Source: Sphingobacteriales bacterium
GTDB lineage: Bacteria > Bacteroidota > Bacteroidia > UKL13-3
Length of the DNA: 64,000 bases
NCBI GenBank assembly: GCA_021299635.1
Contig: JAJTFA010000001.1
Span: forward strand, 1 to 64,000
Direction: 5' to 3'
Under the pieces are notes generated by a model. That model was not told where the DNA came from. It did not search any database and was given only the letters and a program-made list of their open reading frames with translations. How positions within the stretch are numbered: position 1 is the stretch's first letter; the number at the start of each line of letters is the position of its first letter. A program made the position numbers and the translations under genes. Shown here in pieces: positions 12,001-18,094 of this stretch.

Positions 12001-12703
12001 GGGAGAAGGAGGTGATAACAGGTGGGAGGGGTGGAATATTTGCAGCAGAATACCAAACGGAGATCACTTTATTTCCCGCTGTGAAAGTAGAAGGTGTAGC
12101 ATCCCAGTTTTGGTTAAAAGCATTGCTGAAATTTACAAATAATGGGTTACCAACAATATTCTTAAAGTATAATCTAAAACTTACGCTAGTGCCAGTGGTT
12201 ACTGCACTTTGTGAGCTCAGATCATAAGATACTAATGAAAAATTATTCACTTCATTGGGTAATGCTTTATTGCCTAAAACAGTAGCATAGCTATTAACAC
12301 TCCAGCGCAGCTCAACATCATAGGCTTGTGTACCTACATTTAATCTTATGCCTCCTAATACAAGTCGGCTAAAATTAATACTGCTTGCATTATGATTTAC
12401 TGTAAACTCAAAATATGGGCTTGTTGCTGTATTGACTGTTCCGCAGATTGGGATTTGATAACCCCCACCAACATTTGAAATGACCGTAATATTTGATGAA
12501 ACTGCATTTGAGATTGACGTAACACCTGGCCCGGAGAACGAGCCATTAAAGCTTGGTGGTGTTGGTGTGGAAGTCATGAAGTTATATCCTGCAGGAGTAA
12601 AAGACCAGTCGGCCCATTTGGTTTGCCCAAAAGAGTTGATGGTTCCACCAAAATAAAGCATGGATAAAAGAACGAAAAATTTGAGTTTTAATAGTTGATT
12701 CAT
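92..12703 (-). CDS. Giant secreted modular adhesin-like protein with T9SS sorting domain (4203 aa)
   Basis: The N-terminus (MNQLLKLKFFVLLSMLYFGG...NSFGQ) is a Sec signal peptide. Modules in approximate order: an IPT/TIG domain (230-305); seven FG-GAP/VCBS-type repeats with D(L/I/V)DGDGKxD cores (320-695); a CxxS-type domain ending in SxTGA (700-790); a glycine-rich stretch (1000-1190); a concanavalin-like domain resembling the GH54 arabinofuranosidase B fold, with RLRRSTDN and FFDQSGFNNH (1335-1580); a second IPT/TIG (2030-2110); seven more FG-GAP repeats (2140-2475); Ig-like modules, two nearly identical (3160-3330); about five SprB-like repeats of ~75 aa (3340-3715); a beta-helix-like stretch (3715-3860); a fibronectin-like LPVELLTF domain (4005-4080); and a C-terminal type-A T9SS signal ending IKVVKQQ. 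It is probably exported through the outer membrane and surface attached, acting in adhesion or gliding-type contact. No catalytic role can be claimed. The gene stands alone, with a terminator just downstream. No export-machinery gene is nearby. Confidence 0.93.
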   Translation of the reverse strand: MNQLLKLKFFVLLSMLYFGGTINSFGQTKWADWSFTPAGYNFMTSTPTPPSFNGSFSGPGVTSISNAVSSNITVISNVGGGYQIPICGTVNTATSPYFEFTVNHNASSINFSRLVLGGIRLNVGTQAYDVELRWSVNSYATVLGNKALPNEVNNFSLVSYDLSSQSAVTTGTSVSFRLYFKNIVGNPLFVNFSNAFNQNWDATPSTFTAGNKVISVWYSAANIPPLPPVITSFSPVSAKPSDQVTITGTNFNTTASNNIVRFGATGATVTAATATSLTVTVPSGATYGPITVSSLVSPGTYLSSSTRANFNPTFTPISAAITMLPRVDFAVGTNPFNVINVDLDGDGKTDIVSANMASSASSISVLRNTASLGSINSGSLATKFDYATPTGGARYIATGDLDGDGKPDLAVANQSSSTISIFRNTSSVGNISFGSRVDFAISNPPSSIAIADIDGDGKPEILATAFNSSALAVYRNTSTAGIINGSSFVAAVNITTGANPFSVKTGDLDGDGKIDVAVLNESASTISLLRNTATYGVINTSSFAPKVDIATSINPTSMAIGDVDGDGKPEICIVSRTVNTVSVFRNISTSGVLNTGSFAAAVNLTTGSTPWSVAIADLDGDNKPDIAAPCFVPNTVSVFRNISSVGTISSSSFDTRLDFNTGTGPQYTTIGDVDGDGMSDIITANWTSNSISILENVLPSNITVTGTLSPFFQCGNSPSAAQTVTVSGSALTAPVVFNALSNFEYSLNDTTYSSTLSLTPVSGTVSSRTIYIRYNNASAGTNSGNISITSTGAISRTLSASGTRIDRTINVTQSVANVCPGNPVTLRARLLSNNLGTGADGSITVTGTTFTDAVRSAVTGNNASATNTITVSSATGFAANQEVLIITMVDAAATGNLVGQYEFATISSVAGNTLTLTQPKTNTYNASATVKHQVIRVLNYTSVTVNSGGTLTCNNWDGTTGGVLAFRATGNVIVNNGGTITASGKGYRGVAHNTSQYRMANGAQGEGIFGQGYMGGASSGANGFWNNANGNGGGGGTGTGDAGGGAGGGYASVGTNGQDWGGHLGGTGGTAIGSTQLTRLYFGGAGGEGGADEDGGHPGPGSNGGGIVFMSANSISGSGTINSNGLNGGNATNNFGGQPYGMGGGGGGAGGSVQIQCNSISMSGSLITATGGSGGGNNGGGGLGGAGSAGRIRIDLIGTIPVTNPVAFQGTIPVIPGTTNYTWSTSATADSIIVSPTTTTSYTVTAVNAAAGCSTSTSYSLTVNPLPSAPVTTAGARCAPGSVTLTATSDPNTIVRWYSTASGGNPIGIGTTFNTPSIATTTTYYADAVADVLPGDTLTSLRFAVGLRKLKSNYNGFSIRLRRSTDNAVQNFGFVGFEIDTVAIKAWLGSATGFVETFFDQSGFNNHVSQTNAAQQPTLVINGFNGRPVLRFNSSQFLVNTVNFPAPFSIVAAARATGATGRVFGARNNNWLHGWHAGSRNQFHYDSWVLNGNVNTNLTLPYIYSASVNGSTSNRVFENGTMLANTNGGFTGPNGFQLNGYALANELSNVDIFECFIYNAAINDNPRGLVEGSLSDRFNIPITSYIADGSGCVSATRATAVASVSTNYFNLPDSLFACGDSLLVQADTGYTSYAWSAGSNTRNQWVKTAGWVRCTVTGGACGGTQVDSVFVNLIFNNIIQNDTAICQGTSVQLRVNSNAGTNWTKLYETTNPSRNGSGSIVYLPGFGKTGGAASSFSSSINRVRVRMENNVGGVLRWAEVSYDAWTGLTPAGLQVPDMVNGLVVQRNVFNVEVTSNMPGVNTGRFDTGRIEMWPWNYSPSTSGLLPVGNGGIYDWDDTHGNGGGDHGSFQVHNVTSGSRQTILAWNMHRAGGPAEIGFGNSSTSNTDYTGDIANGSTNFRVQIFAGINGTSGLRWSTGDSASIITVTPSANTTYYATSTINGRSCTDSVRVTVNPRPVISGTLNILSGGTSQLTATGTPAATNAWRSSDTTVATVSNTGLVTPIREGTATITFTNSSGCSQTAIVTVFVPIPTITTFTPVRGEVGSSVTIRGTNFSSIAANNIVIFGSVRATVTSANDTQLVVTVPKGALHGPITVVKQGKSVKSKTYFNITNNQIAPVQFTNGNFGAAVAFTSLSANFSHSDIIIGAGDFDGDGNVDIVKAGTNNVRVHRNLMTAPGTITVSAFSAGTDFAVSGLPTNIQVEDIDGDGRLDIVAISPSGISMLRNTSTTAGTVSFAAAVTNATVGTSVRLFDVDDDGEQDLISLNSNTINIRLNISTPGTIAFSATVTALTLPSTGFVSLAVADFNRDGDFDLVASKYGDMRVMINASTPGNVSFGAPVSMGAYGHLINTGDLDSDGDLDIYSSGNPAFAVRNDYTTGTFTASSFTGFSHASDGNDIVVQMANFNGDTAVDIVYGTSWDKVWLIRNSTTPIATNTYPRFSMGETGSALGVDIDGDNKVDLVSSNRNNTNFSIRQNTMTPPPVITVTGTLIAFNQCVGTPSASQTITVGGENLTTNISIGALTNFQYSLNDTTYASTLTLPPVSGSVAPRTIFIRYNNTIAGSNSGNISLTSTGATTVNVAASGTCFARPTIASTTPASRFCTGTVTLAATASAGTINWYAAQTGGSSLFTGNSFTTPSISTTTTYFVDATNNGCTTATRTGVTATINSAAITVQPVPQTICGPTSPLSLSVNATGGGTLTYQWRKGLSNIPGANASTFTIPSATAADTGLYSVVVTDSCLNTATSNTALVTITNIPAPIVANGSICATNGNVTLTNTGTIPNGYNIRWYDNPGLTTLLSTTNAYTRFLTATDTMFVRYEPAGTLFSGVNSVDHNNLTGDDRGNIVVTQNYVYFFGDANIARYNASNLTGGTVLPLRDGLFATYGGTGTLYAFGNSSAPFGNGVGTATHVWRVDSALNTIAGSAVALSASVTLTGTLASGPDFVLVGASTIVKVNPVTGAVTTLTTTGTALAPNSAEMGPATGYATLENGNHYITYRAIALYNSGIARFHVEGNTNTMVFDPGTLGGNNVYADLAALTYSPWNNRVYFHHEGGRAATASTLFNETGGYMDFPIRWANSCNSPVDTVIVTVGAPPTITGTTAASRCSTGSVTLNATASAGVVNWYTTSTGGTSIFTGNSFVTPSISSTTTYFVDATNNGCTTASRTSVVATVNALPTATATAATATTFCQGGSVVINANTGAGLTYQWRNASGNISGATNASLTANAAGAYKVVVTNTNGCIDSSAAVNVTVNALPTATATAATATTFCQGGSVVINANTGAGLTYQWRNAGVNVPLATNASLTATTSGSYRVVVTNTNGCIDSSAAVSVTVVPSIAGNTIASNQSILINTTPAQLTGTLPTGGTGSYTYSWLVSTTGATSGFSAIASTNTQNYSPGVLSQNTWYRRLVTSGSCSDTTAALSITVNANIANNTISAAQTICSGTTPAGLTGLTPSGGTGSFTYTWLVSTTSASTGFSAAPGTNNAQNYTPGALTQTSWYRRYVVSGAASDTSAAIQITVSPVIAANTATGTQSICTGQTPTAIAGSTPTGGSGTYTYSWLSSTTSATAGYTSATGTNNVQNYAPAALTASTWYRRLVTSGGCSDTSAAAAITVNPAITTNTLTGGSTICNGNTTTINGTAPAGGSGSYTYSWLSSSTGATSGFSIASGTNNTQNYTTAPITANTWLRRLVSSGGCTDTSLAAAVTVTNTNTWSGTTGTAWGTTTNWGCGRIPVITDNVVIVPAANQPVITDGGRVANDLTINTGATLTINNAASVLAIGGAYTNNGTLTHTAGELVFAGAALQNIPAGTYSKINVNNAVGVTLTGNVSMSDSLKLSNGNVTLGSNNLTLSGTASVVSNASASRYIRTNGTGALIIQNIGSTGRTGAVSFPVGNSSYNPLTLTNTGTSDNYTVRVLDNVTNTPPTGLSLTNNVVGRTWVANEEVAGGSNATVTVEWSAVDELTGFTRAASYVALHNGTTWMATAATSAAGSNPYTQTRTGITSFSYFGVGSTGTLPVELLTFTAERKGREVSLDWATASEHNNDYFIIERSTDNINYTVVGKVQGQGTTAKTTAYQLMDDVSTLISNKIKVAYYRLKQVDLDGSINEAKTVNVDISEDLSGMTVTANPNPFQHSLAININIAKQEKVTLQVTDMTGKLITEQVVEAASGSNQIMLQGLENLKAGMYFVNVMGATEISTIKVVKQQ
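1560..2700 (-). repeat. SprB-like tandem protein repeats (about five of ~225 bp)
   Basis: This part of the giant gene encodes successive ~75-aa units of the form TPxGGxGSYTYSWLxSTT, then a TGxNNxQNY segment and a TWYRRLVTSGxCSDTSAA segment. The units are diverged at the DNA level. They match the pattern of SprB-like repeats found in Bacteroidota surface adhesins (recognised by pattern, not by a search). Confidence 0.75.
2835..3193 (-). repeat. Near-identical 119-bp direct repeat inside the adhesin (2835-2953 and 3075-3193)
   Basis: The two 119-bp blocks are 240 bp apart and differ at one base that I can find (A at 2924, G at 3164). Each encodes the same Ig-like module, with FCQGGSVVINANTGAGLTYQW as the shared core region. 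The similarity far exceeds that of the other repeats in the gene, so the copy is recent or is maintained by gene conversion. It is a likely site of repeat-number change and assembly error. Confidence 0.85.
5280..6290 (-). repeat. Second FG-GAP/VCBS repeat array (about seven repeats)
   Basis: The units carry D(F/I/V/L)(D/N)xDGxxD calcium-loop-like cores, such as DFDGDGNVD, DIDGDGRLD, DVDDDGEQD, DLDSDGDLD and DIDGDNKVD, spaced about 45-50 codons apart. These repeats usually fold as a beta-propeller, and seven units would close one ring. The position directly after an IPT/TIG domain mirrors the first array. Confidence 0.8.
10620..11735 (-). repeat. First FG-GAP/VCBS repeat array (about seven repeats)
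   Basis: Seven units of about 53 codons have the form (G/A)D(L/I/V)DGDGKPx, then a hydrophobic strand, then (V/L)xRN(T/I)S. Examples are DLDGDGKPDLAVANQ and DVDGDGKPEICIVSR. Seven units fit a single calcium-binding beta-propeller. The array follows the first IPT/TIG domain. Confidence 0.85.
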
Positions 12704-12857
12704 ATGTAGATTATTAGTATTTGTAATTTTGAGTTGCGAATAAAGTCAAATTCTCAACAAGTTTCAATAAAAACGGGTTGTTAAGGAAAAATTAATTTAA
12801 TTGAATAACAGCAATTTAGATGCTATTAAAACTATCTATGGAGAAAAGTAGCTAAAT

Positions 12858-12887
12858 AAAAAAAGCCATCAGCAGATGGCTTTTTTT
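12858..12887 (-). terminator. Intrinsic terminator of the initiator tRNA
   Basis: GCCATC, the loop AGCA and GATGGC are flanked by seven A and seven T. On the minus strand the U-tract follows directly after the stem, three bases past the encoded CCA end of the tRNA. It is symmetric and could also stop plus-strand transcription. Confidence 0.85.
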
Positions 12888-12889
12888 AT

Positions 12890-12964
<75 letters not shown>

Positions 12965-13020
12965 ATGTATTTTTTATTCTAATTGAATTTTTAAAGAACT
13001 TAGTGTTATGTAAGAGGTAG

Positions 13021-13051
13021 CAAATATACACCTGTATCGTTAACTGTGCAA
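13021..13051 (-). promoter_or_regulatory. Bacteroidota-type promoter for the initiator tRNA
   Basis: On the minus strand TTG (13049-13051), a 20-nt spacer and TATATTTG (13021-13028) match the Bacteroidota -33/-7 pattern TTG-N19/20-TAnnTTTG. The -7 box ends 56 bp before the tRNA 5' end, so a 5' leader of about 50 nt is predicted. Confidence 0.65.
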
Positions 13052-13087
13052 CTTATTTAATTTTTTTAGCTCTTTCACATTAATGCC

Positions 13088-13121
13088 AAAACCCCTTTAA
13101 CACCAATTGGAGTAAGGGGTT
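13088..13121 (-). terminator. Terminator of the TPR gene
   Basis: On the minus strand AACCCCTT pairs with AAGGGGTT. An inner stem AC.CC/GG.GT closes an AATT loop, and TTTT follows. It starts 34 bp past the stop codon of the TPR gene. Confidence 0.6.
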
Positions 13122-13154
13122 AGGCTATAATCAAACAATAAAAGCTAATTTTCA

Positions 13155-13829
13155 TCATGCTGCATGGCGCGTCTGTTCTGCGTGCAGCAATTCCAATCTT
13201 TGGGCAGATTTCAAATCTTGTAAGGCAGCATCTACTTCTCCGGTGCGCATGCGCAGATGCGCGCGTTTGCGGTAGGCCTCTGTAAATTGAGGATTAATGC
13301 TAATGGATCTGTTTAAGTCGTTTATGGCAACCTGCAATTTGTTTAAACGCACCAGTATGATGGCACGCCAGTAATAATACTCTTCTTTAAATGGGTTAAT
13401 GACTATTGCCTTATTAATTAAACCAAAAGATTCAACATAATCTTGCTGAAGGTAGCAAAGCTCTGCTGCAAGTCGATGATAGGTGGCGTTTTCTTCATCC
13501 AGCATCAGTGCGTCTGTTATATAAGTTAATGCAAAATCATAATCGAGCATTACTTTATAGTATTCTGCAAAACAGTAATAGGCTTCAGCGTATCCTCCTG
13601 TTTCATCCAAAACCTCATTAAACAATTGCCTTGCTTCATTGAATTGCTCATTGTATAAATAGCACAATCCCTTTTTTAAGCGGGCGTCTATATTCCCGGG
13701 ATGAAATAATAAAAAAGTGTTGAGCAGGTGCAGAGCTTCTTCATAACGACAAAAGGTAATGGCTACTGTGGCTTCATCAATTAATTTTAAGGGCTTAACA
13801 GTGTTAAGGTTTTTTGTAATGGTTTGCAT
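13155..13829 (-). CDS. Tetratricopeptide repeat protein (224 aa)
   Basis: The protein is all-helical and built from about five TPR-like units. They are visible as repeated A....Y..AL..L pairs, for example AITFCRYEEALHLLNTFL, YCFAEYYKVMLDYDFALTYI and AYRKRAHLRMRTGEVDAALQ. There is no signal peptide or membrane segment, so it should be cytoplasmic and act as a protein-protein scaffold. No partner can be named from sequence. It is a single-gene unit with its own terminator. A perfect 8-bp inverted repeat lies about 50 bp upstream of the start. Confidence 0.8.
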   Translation of the reverse strand: MQTITKNLNTVKPLKLIDEATVAITFCRYEEALHLLNTFLLFHPGNIDARLKKGLCYLYNEQFNEARQLFNEVLDETGGYAEAYYCFAEYYKVMLDYDFALTYITDALMLDEENATYHRLAAELCYLQQDYVESFGLINKAIVINPFKEEYYYWRAIILVRLNKLQVAINDLNRSISINPQFTEAYRKRAHLRMRTGEVDAALQDLKSAQRLELLHAEQTRHAA

Positions 13830-13876
13830 ACGTTTCTTTTTTGGTTTGAATTTCTATATGCAAAGTTTTTCAACTG

Positions 13877-13897
13877 CTTCGCAACCTATTTGCGAAG
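13877..13897. other. Inverted repeat upstream of the TPR gene
   Basis: CTTCGCAA, the loop CCTAT and TTGCGAAG form a perfect 8-bp inverted repeat, about 48 bp upstream of the TPR start codon. It could be an operator or a leader hairpin. No U-tract follows on either strand. The rest of 13830-14109 shows nothing recognisable. Confidence 0.4.
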
Positions 13898-14109
13898 TGT
13901 TCTTATATTTATTAAATATCAGGAAAACAGATATTTATGCGGATTCGGAAGTGATTTTATGCCTACTGTTTGAGGTTTTTTGCTTGATGTAACAATGGTA
14001 ATTTGGTGTGATATATCTTACCGGTGATTATTAGATTTATAAACTGCAACGCATCATTGTCTTAAAAAGAATGTTATATGGAGAAGGGAGTTTAAGAATG
14101 AGCGTATCA

Positions 14110-15207
14110 TTATACATTAAAACGGAAGTGCATCACATCTCCATCTCCTACCACATATTCTTTCCCTTCAACACCAAGTTTTCCTGCATCACGGCAGGCT
14201 GCTTCAGAGCCCAACTCAATAAAATCTTTGTATTTAATTACTTCGGCCCTGATAAAACCTTTTTCAAAATCGGTATGGATTACGCCTGCAGCCTGTGGTG
14301 CCTTTGTTCCTATTGTGATGGTCCATGCTCTAACCTCCTGCACTCCTGCAGTAAAATACGTTATCAGATTTAGCAGTTTGTATGCTTCTTTTATCAGTTT
14401 GGAAACACCGGACTCTGCCAATCCCAAATCGCTTAAGAAAGCCATGCGGTCGTCATAACTTTCGAGTTGTGTTATTTCTGATTCAATAGCAGCACTGATA
14501 ATAAGTATACCCGCATTTTCATTTTTAACTGCCTCTTTCACCATCTCTACATATTTGTTTCCGTTAACTACGGATGTTTCATCTACGTTGCATACATACA
14601 AAACGGGCTTATCGGTAAGCAGAAAAATATCTTCTACATGTTTTTTTTCTTCTTCTGTTGCCTGTGCACTTCTTGCAGATTGACCGGACTCCAGATGTTG
14701 CTTGTACTTTATTAATGCTGCTTCGGCTTTTGCGGCATCTTTATCTCCGGTTTTAGCTGCACGGCTAATGCGCTGCAATTTTTTTTCAATTGATTCCAGA
14801 TCTTTCAGTTGCAATTCCGTATCAATAATTTCTTTATCGCGTACAGGATTTACGGAGCCATCTACGTGTATGATATTATCATTATCAAAACAACGAAGCA
14901 CGTGCAATATGGCATCTGTTTCACGTATGTTGGCCAAGAACTGATTGCCCAAACCTTCGCCCTTACTAGCTCCTTTAACCAAACCGGCAATATCAACTAT
15001 TTCAATTGTAGTAGGCACAATTTTCTGAGGATTTACAAGCTTGGCAAGTTCATTTAGCCTTTCATCCGGAACAGTTATGGTTCCTACATTTGGCTCTATG
15101 GTGCAAAAAGGAAAGTTGGCAGCCTGTGCTTTTGCATTGCTCAGACAGTTAAATAAGGTTGATTTACCTACGTTTGGCAATCCTACGATGCCGCATTTTA
15201 AAGCCAT
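14110..15207 (-). CDS. ychF: Redox-regulated ATPase YchF (Obg family)
   Basis: A universally conserved TRAFAC-class P-loop protein that binds ribosomes and hydrolyses ATP rather than GTP. The P-loop is GLPNVGKSTLFN near residue 8. Switch II is DIAGLVKGASKGEGLGNQFL near 70. The G4 position reads CNVDE instead of NKxD, which is the feature that gives the family its ATP preference. A coiled-coil insert follows, then a C-terminal TGS domain ending GDVMHFRFNV. The length of 365 aa is typical. It lies 28 bp downstream of glmM on the same strand and is probably co-transcribed with it. Confidence 0.96.
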   Translation of the reverse strand: MALKCGIVGLPNVGKSTLFNCLSNAKAQAANFPFCTIEPNVGTITVPDERLNELAKLVNPQKIVPTTIEIVDIAGLVKGASKGEGLGNQFLANIRETDAILHVLRCFDNDNIIHVDGSVNPVRDKEIIDTELQLKDLESIEKKLQRISRAAKTGDKDAAKAEAALIKYKQHLESGQSARSAQATEEEKKHVEDIFLLTDKPVLYVCNVDETSVVNGNKYVEMVKEAVKNENAGILIISAAIESEITQLESYDDRMAFLSDLGLAESGVSKLIKEAYKLLNLITYFTAGVQEVRAWTITIGTKAPQAAGVIHTDFEKGFIRAEVIKYKDFIELGSEAACRDAGKLGVEGKEYVVGDGDVMHFRFNV

Positions 15208-15235
15208 TTTGTTTTAATTAGTTATAACCGATGGG

Positions 15236-16651
15236 TTAAGATTTGATAAATTGTTTCATGTCCATTATTAATTTTTCTGCCAGGTTATTGGCAGTGGTTT
15301 CACTCCGGCTTTCGGCATATATGCGGATAATAGGCTCGGTATTGGATCTGCGAAGATGTACCCACTCTTTATCAAATTCAATCTTCACCCCGTCAACAGT
15401 GTTGATGGGGTGTTTTTTGTACTTTTCCTGAATTTTGCCAAGCAGGTTGTCTATATTAATTTCCGGAGTAAGCTCTATTTTCTTTTTAGCAATAAAATAA
15501 TCAGGATAGCTTTCCCTAAGCATGGAGCATATTTTGCCAAACTTAGCCAGGTGCGAAAGAAAAAGAGCAATACCTGCCAGTGCATCTCTGCCATAGTGCA
15601 GTTCAGGCACAATAACACCACCGTTACCTTCGCCTCCAATTATGGCTTTGGATTCTTTCATCAACTTCACCACATTCACTTCCCCAACCGCACTCGCACT
15701 ATAGCTGCCTCCATGTTTTTCCGTAACATCTCTGAGTGCCCGAGTGGATGAAAGATTAGATACTGTATTTTTTTTGAGTCCTGATTTTTTTAACTGGTCA
15801 TCACTTATATTTTTTAGCACGTAATCGGCAATTGCAACTAGGGTATATTCTTCACCAAACATGCTGCCATCTTCGCTAACTAAAGCCAAGCGATCAACAT
15901 CGGGATCTACTACAATACCCAGATCGGCTTTATTGCGTTTAACTTGTGTGGAAATTTCATTAAGATTTTCAGGTAATGGCTCCGGGTTATGCGGAAACTT
16001 ACCATCAGGTGTACAATAAATTTCAATTACCTCCTGCACGCCCAATGCTTTTAAAAGCATTGGTACTGCAATACCACCAGTTGAATTTACAGCATCTACC
16101 ACTACCTTAAACTTTTTAGCTTTAATAGCTTTCACATCCACCAATTCCATTTCCAGAATTTTATCAATATGCTTTTGGATATAATCGGTTTTTTGGGTGT
16201 AGGAACCTAACTTATCTACTTGTGCGTATTCAAAAGCTTCTTTCTCTGCCAGCTCCAGCACCTGTTTGCCTAACTCATCGGAAATAAATTCACCGGCATT
16301 ATTTAATAGCTTTAATGCATTCCATTGTTTGGGGTTATGACTTGCTGTGAGGATAATACCTCCATCGGCTCCTTCTGCAGTTACAGCCATTTCAACTGTA
16401 GGGGTGGTGGAGAGGCCCAAATCAACCACATCAATTCCTAAGCCGATAAGTGTGCCGGTAACCAAACGATTTACCATGTCTCCGGATATGCGTGCATCAC
16501 GGCCAACCACAATTTTGCAACTTTTTTTATTGCCTTTTATCATACTGCCGAAAGCAGATGTAAATCGCACCACATCCAGTGGTGTTAAAGCATTACCTGC
16601 TTTACCACCAATAGTGCCTCTGATGCCTGAAATAGATTTAATTAACGTCAC
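15236..16651 (-). CDS. glmM: Phosphoglucosamine mutase
   Basis: Interconverts glucosamine-6-phosphate and glucosamine-1-phosphate on the way to UDP-GlcNAc, feeding peptidoglycan and lipid A synthesis. The start is MTLIKSISGIRGTIGG. The phosphoserine loop is TASHNPKQWNALK near residue 103. The metal-binding loop is DPDVDRLAL, near 248. The C-terminal phosphate-binding loop RRSNTEPIIRIYAES is present. At 471 aa it belongs to the alpha-D-phosphohexomutase superfamily. GlmM is the usual assignment for this Bacteroidota form, but phosphomannomutase activity cannot be excluded. A consensus promoter lies directly upstream. Confidence 0.85.
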   Translation of the reverse strand: MTLIKSISGIRGTIGGKAGNALTPLDVVRFTSAFGSMIKGNKKSCKIVVGRDARISGDMVNRLVTGTLIGLGIDVVDLGLSTTPTVEMAVTAEGADGGIILTASHNPKQWNALKLLNNAGEFISDELGKQVLELAEKEAFEYAQVDKLGSYTQKTDYIQKHIDKILEMELVDVKAIKAKKFKVVVDAVNSTGGIAVPMLLKALGVQEVIEIYCTPDGKFPHNPEPLPENLNEISTQVKRNKADLGIVVDPDVDRLALVSEDGSMFGEEYTLVAIADYVLKNISDDQLKKSGLKKNTVSNLSSTRALRDVTEKHGGSYSASAVGEVNVVKLMKESKAIIGGEGNGGVIVPELHYGRDALAGIALFLSHLAKFGKICSMLRESYPDYFIAKKKIELTPEINIDNLLGKIQEKYKKHPINTVDGVKIEFDKEWVHLRRSNTEPIIRIYAESRSETTANNLAEKLIMDMKQFIKS

Positions 16652-16671
16652 GAATGTTTTTTTAGGGGTTG

Positions 16672-16702
16672 CAAATTTAACCTATACAAACAAACCTGCA
16701 AA
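16672..16702 (-). promoter_or_regulatory. Bacteroidota-type promoter of glmM-ychF
   Basis: On the minus strand TTTG (RC of 16699-16702), 19 nt and TAAATTTG (RC of 16672-16679) give an exact TTTG-N19-TAnnTTTG match. The -7 box ends 20 bp before the glmM start codon, so the leader should be short. Confidence 0.75.
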
Positions 16703-16785
16703 CGCACAGGTTAAATGCCTGAGAATTAATAGCGAACAGCATATTACTTGGTGTTTAGCTGCTGAAAAGCCTAAACTTGCATGAA

Positions 16786-17526
16786 ATGAGCATGGAAAAA
16801 GAATGGTTTACCGAGTGGTTTGATTCCCCCTATTATCATATGCTGTATCAGGATAGAGATGAAAGGGAAGCTCAGCTGTTCTTAGATAATTTAACCCGGC
16901 ATTTTCATTTTTCTCCTGACACCAAGGTAGTTGATCTGGCCTGTGGTAAAGGTAGGCATGCCATTTACTTAAACGCACTTGGTTTTGATGTTACGGGCAT
17001 TGATCTCTCTGCGCAAAGTATTGCATGTGCCACACAATTTGCCAATACGCGTTTGCGATTTGAAGTGGGGGATTTGCGCAACCTGCGTTTTGAAAATGCC
17101 TTTGATGTGGCTTTGAACTTATTTACCAGCTTTGGTTACTTTCAATCGAATGAGGAGAATCTGCAAGTAATTAAACAGATGAATCGCAGCATAAAACCGG
17201 GCGGTTATCTCTTGATTGATTTTATGAATGCTCCTCTTGTTATCAGAGATTTGGTTGAGCATGAAAGCAAAACCATCGATGGTATTCAGTTTAAAATTAC
17301 CCGTTGGGTTGAAAACGGATTCATTTATAAAAGAATTAATTTCACGGATACCAATCGCGAGTTTGAGTTTACTGAAAAAGTACAGTCGCTTACCAAAAAA
17401 GATTTTGAATTGCTTTTTGCATCTTGTTCCTTTAACTTGGTGAACGTGTTTGGTGATTATACATTCAATTCATATAAAGAATCAACATCGCCCAGATTAA
17501 TAATGGTTGCTAAACGTTATGCTTGA
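16786..17526 (+). CDS. Class I SAM-dependent methyltransferase
   Basis: Motif I is VVDLACGKGRHAIYLNALGF followed by the acidic VTGIDLS, which is the Rossmann SAM site. Later strands (ALNLFTSFGYF, GGYLLIDFMN) complete the fold. It has 246 aa and is soluble. An upstream TTG in frame would add three residues, but the ATG at 16786 (or 16792, giving MEKEWFTEWF) is preferred. The substrate is unknown; related proteins carry only a general methyltransferase label. Its end overlaps the next gene by 8 bp, so it should be translationally coupled to the PAP2 gene. Confidence 0.85.
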   Translation: MSMEKEWFTEWFDSPYYHMLYQDRDEREAQLFLDNLTRHFHFSPDTKVVDLACGKGRHAIYLNALGFDVTGIDLSAQSIACATQFANTRLRFEVGDLRNLRFENAFDVALNLFTSFGYFQSNEENLQVIKQMNRSIKPGGYLLIDFMNAPLVIRDLVEHESKTIDGIQFKITRWVENGFIYKRINFTDTNREFEFTEKVQSLTKKDFELLFASCSFNLVNVFGDYTFNSYKESTSPRLIMVAKRYA

Positions 17527-18094
17527 AATCATACAGCAAATTGATAAACAGTTATTTTTTGCCATTAATAATGGCATGCAAAACGGACTACTTGATTTAT
17601 TATGTCCGTTTATGCGTAAGCAAAGCAATTGGTATTTGCTGTATGCCGTGATGGGTTATTTCCTGTATGAAAGATACCGAATAAAATTTTTATGGATTCT
17701 TTTTGGAACTGCTTTATTGGTTCTCATAAGCGATCAGCTAAGCGCCAACCTTATTAAAAATATGGTGCAACGTTTACGCCCTTGCAATAACCCTGAGCTT
17801 AAAAACCAATTGCGATTGTTGGTACCCTGCGGTGGCGGATTTAGTTTTATATCAGCGCACGCAACCAACCATTTTGCCATCGCATTTTTTATTAGCAGTT
17901 TTTATAATGAAATAAAATGGGCCAAACCGGTAGGACTATTATGGGCTTTTTTCATTGCCTTTTCTCAGGTATACGTGGGTGTGCATTATCCGCTTGATAT
18001 TATTTGCGGATCTGCTTTAGGCCTGGTACTGGGATATACTGGGTTTAATCTTATAAATAAAAAGATTTCATTTACAATACATACCGCAGCTTGA
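17519..18094 (+). CDS. PAP2-family membrane phosphatase
   Basis: The protein has about six membrane segments and the three PAP2 active-site motifs: K-x6-RP as KNMVQRLRP, a PSGH-like second motif read as SAHATNHF, and the histidine loop GVHYPLDII. This family dephosphorylates lipid phosphates such as phosphatidic acid or undecaprenyl pyrophosphate on the outer face of the inner membrane. The second motif is a variant. The substrate is not determined. The start is taken at the ATG inside the end of the methyltransferase gene; a TTG four codons earlier is possible. It overlaps the ZIP gene by 4 bp. Confidence 0.87.
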   Translation: MLEIIQQIDKQLFFAINNGMQNGLLDLLCPFMRKQSNWYLLYAVMGYFLYERYRIKFLWILFGTALLVLISDQLSANLIKNMVQRLRPCNNPELKNQLRLLVPCGGGFSFISAHATNHFAIAFFISSFYNEIKWAKPVGLLWAFFIAFSQVYVGVHYPLDIICGSALGLVLGYTGFNLINKKISFTIHTAA

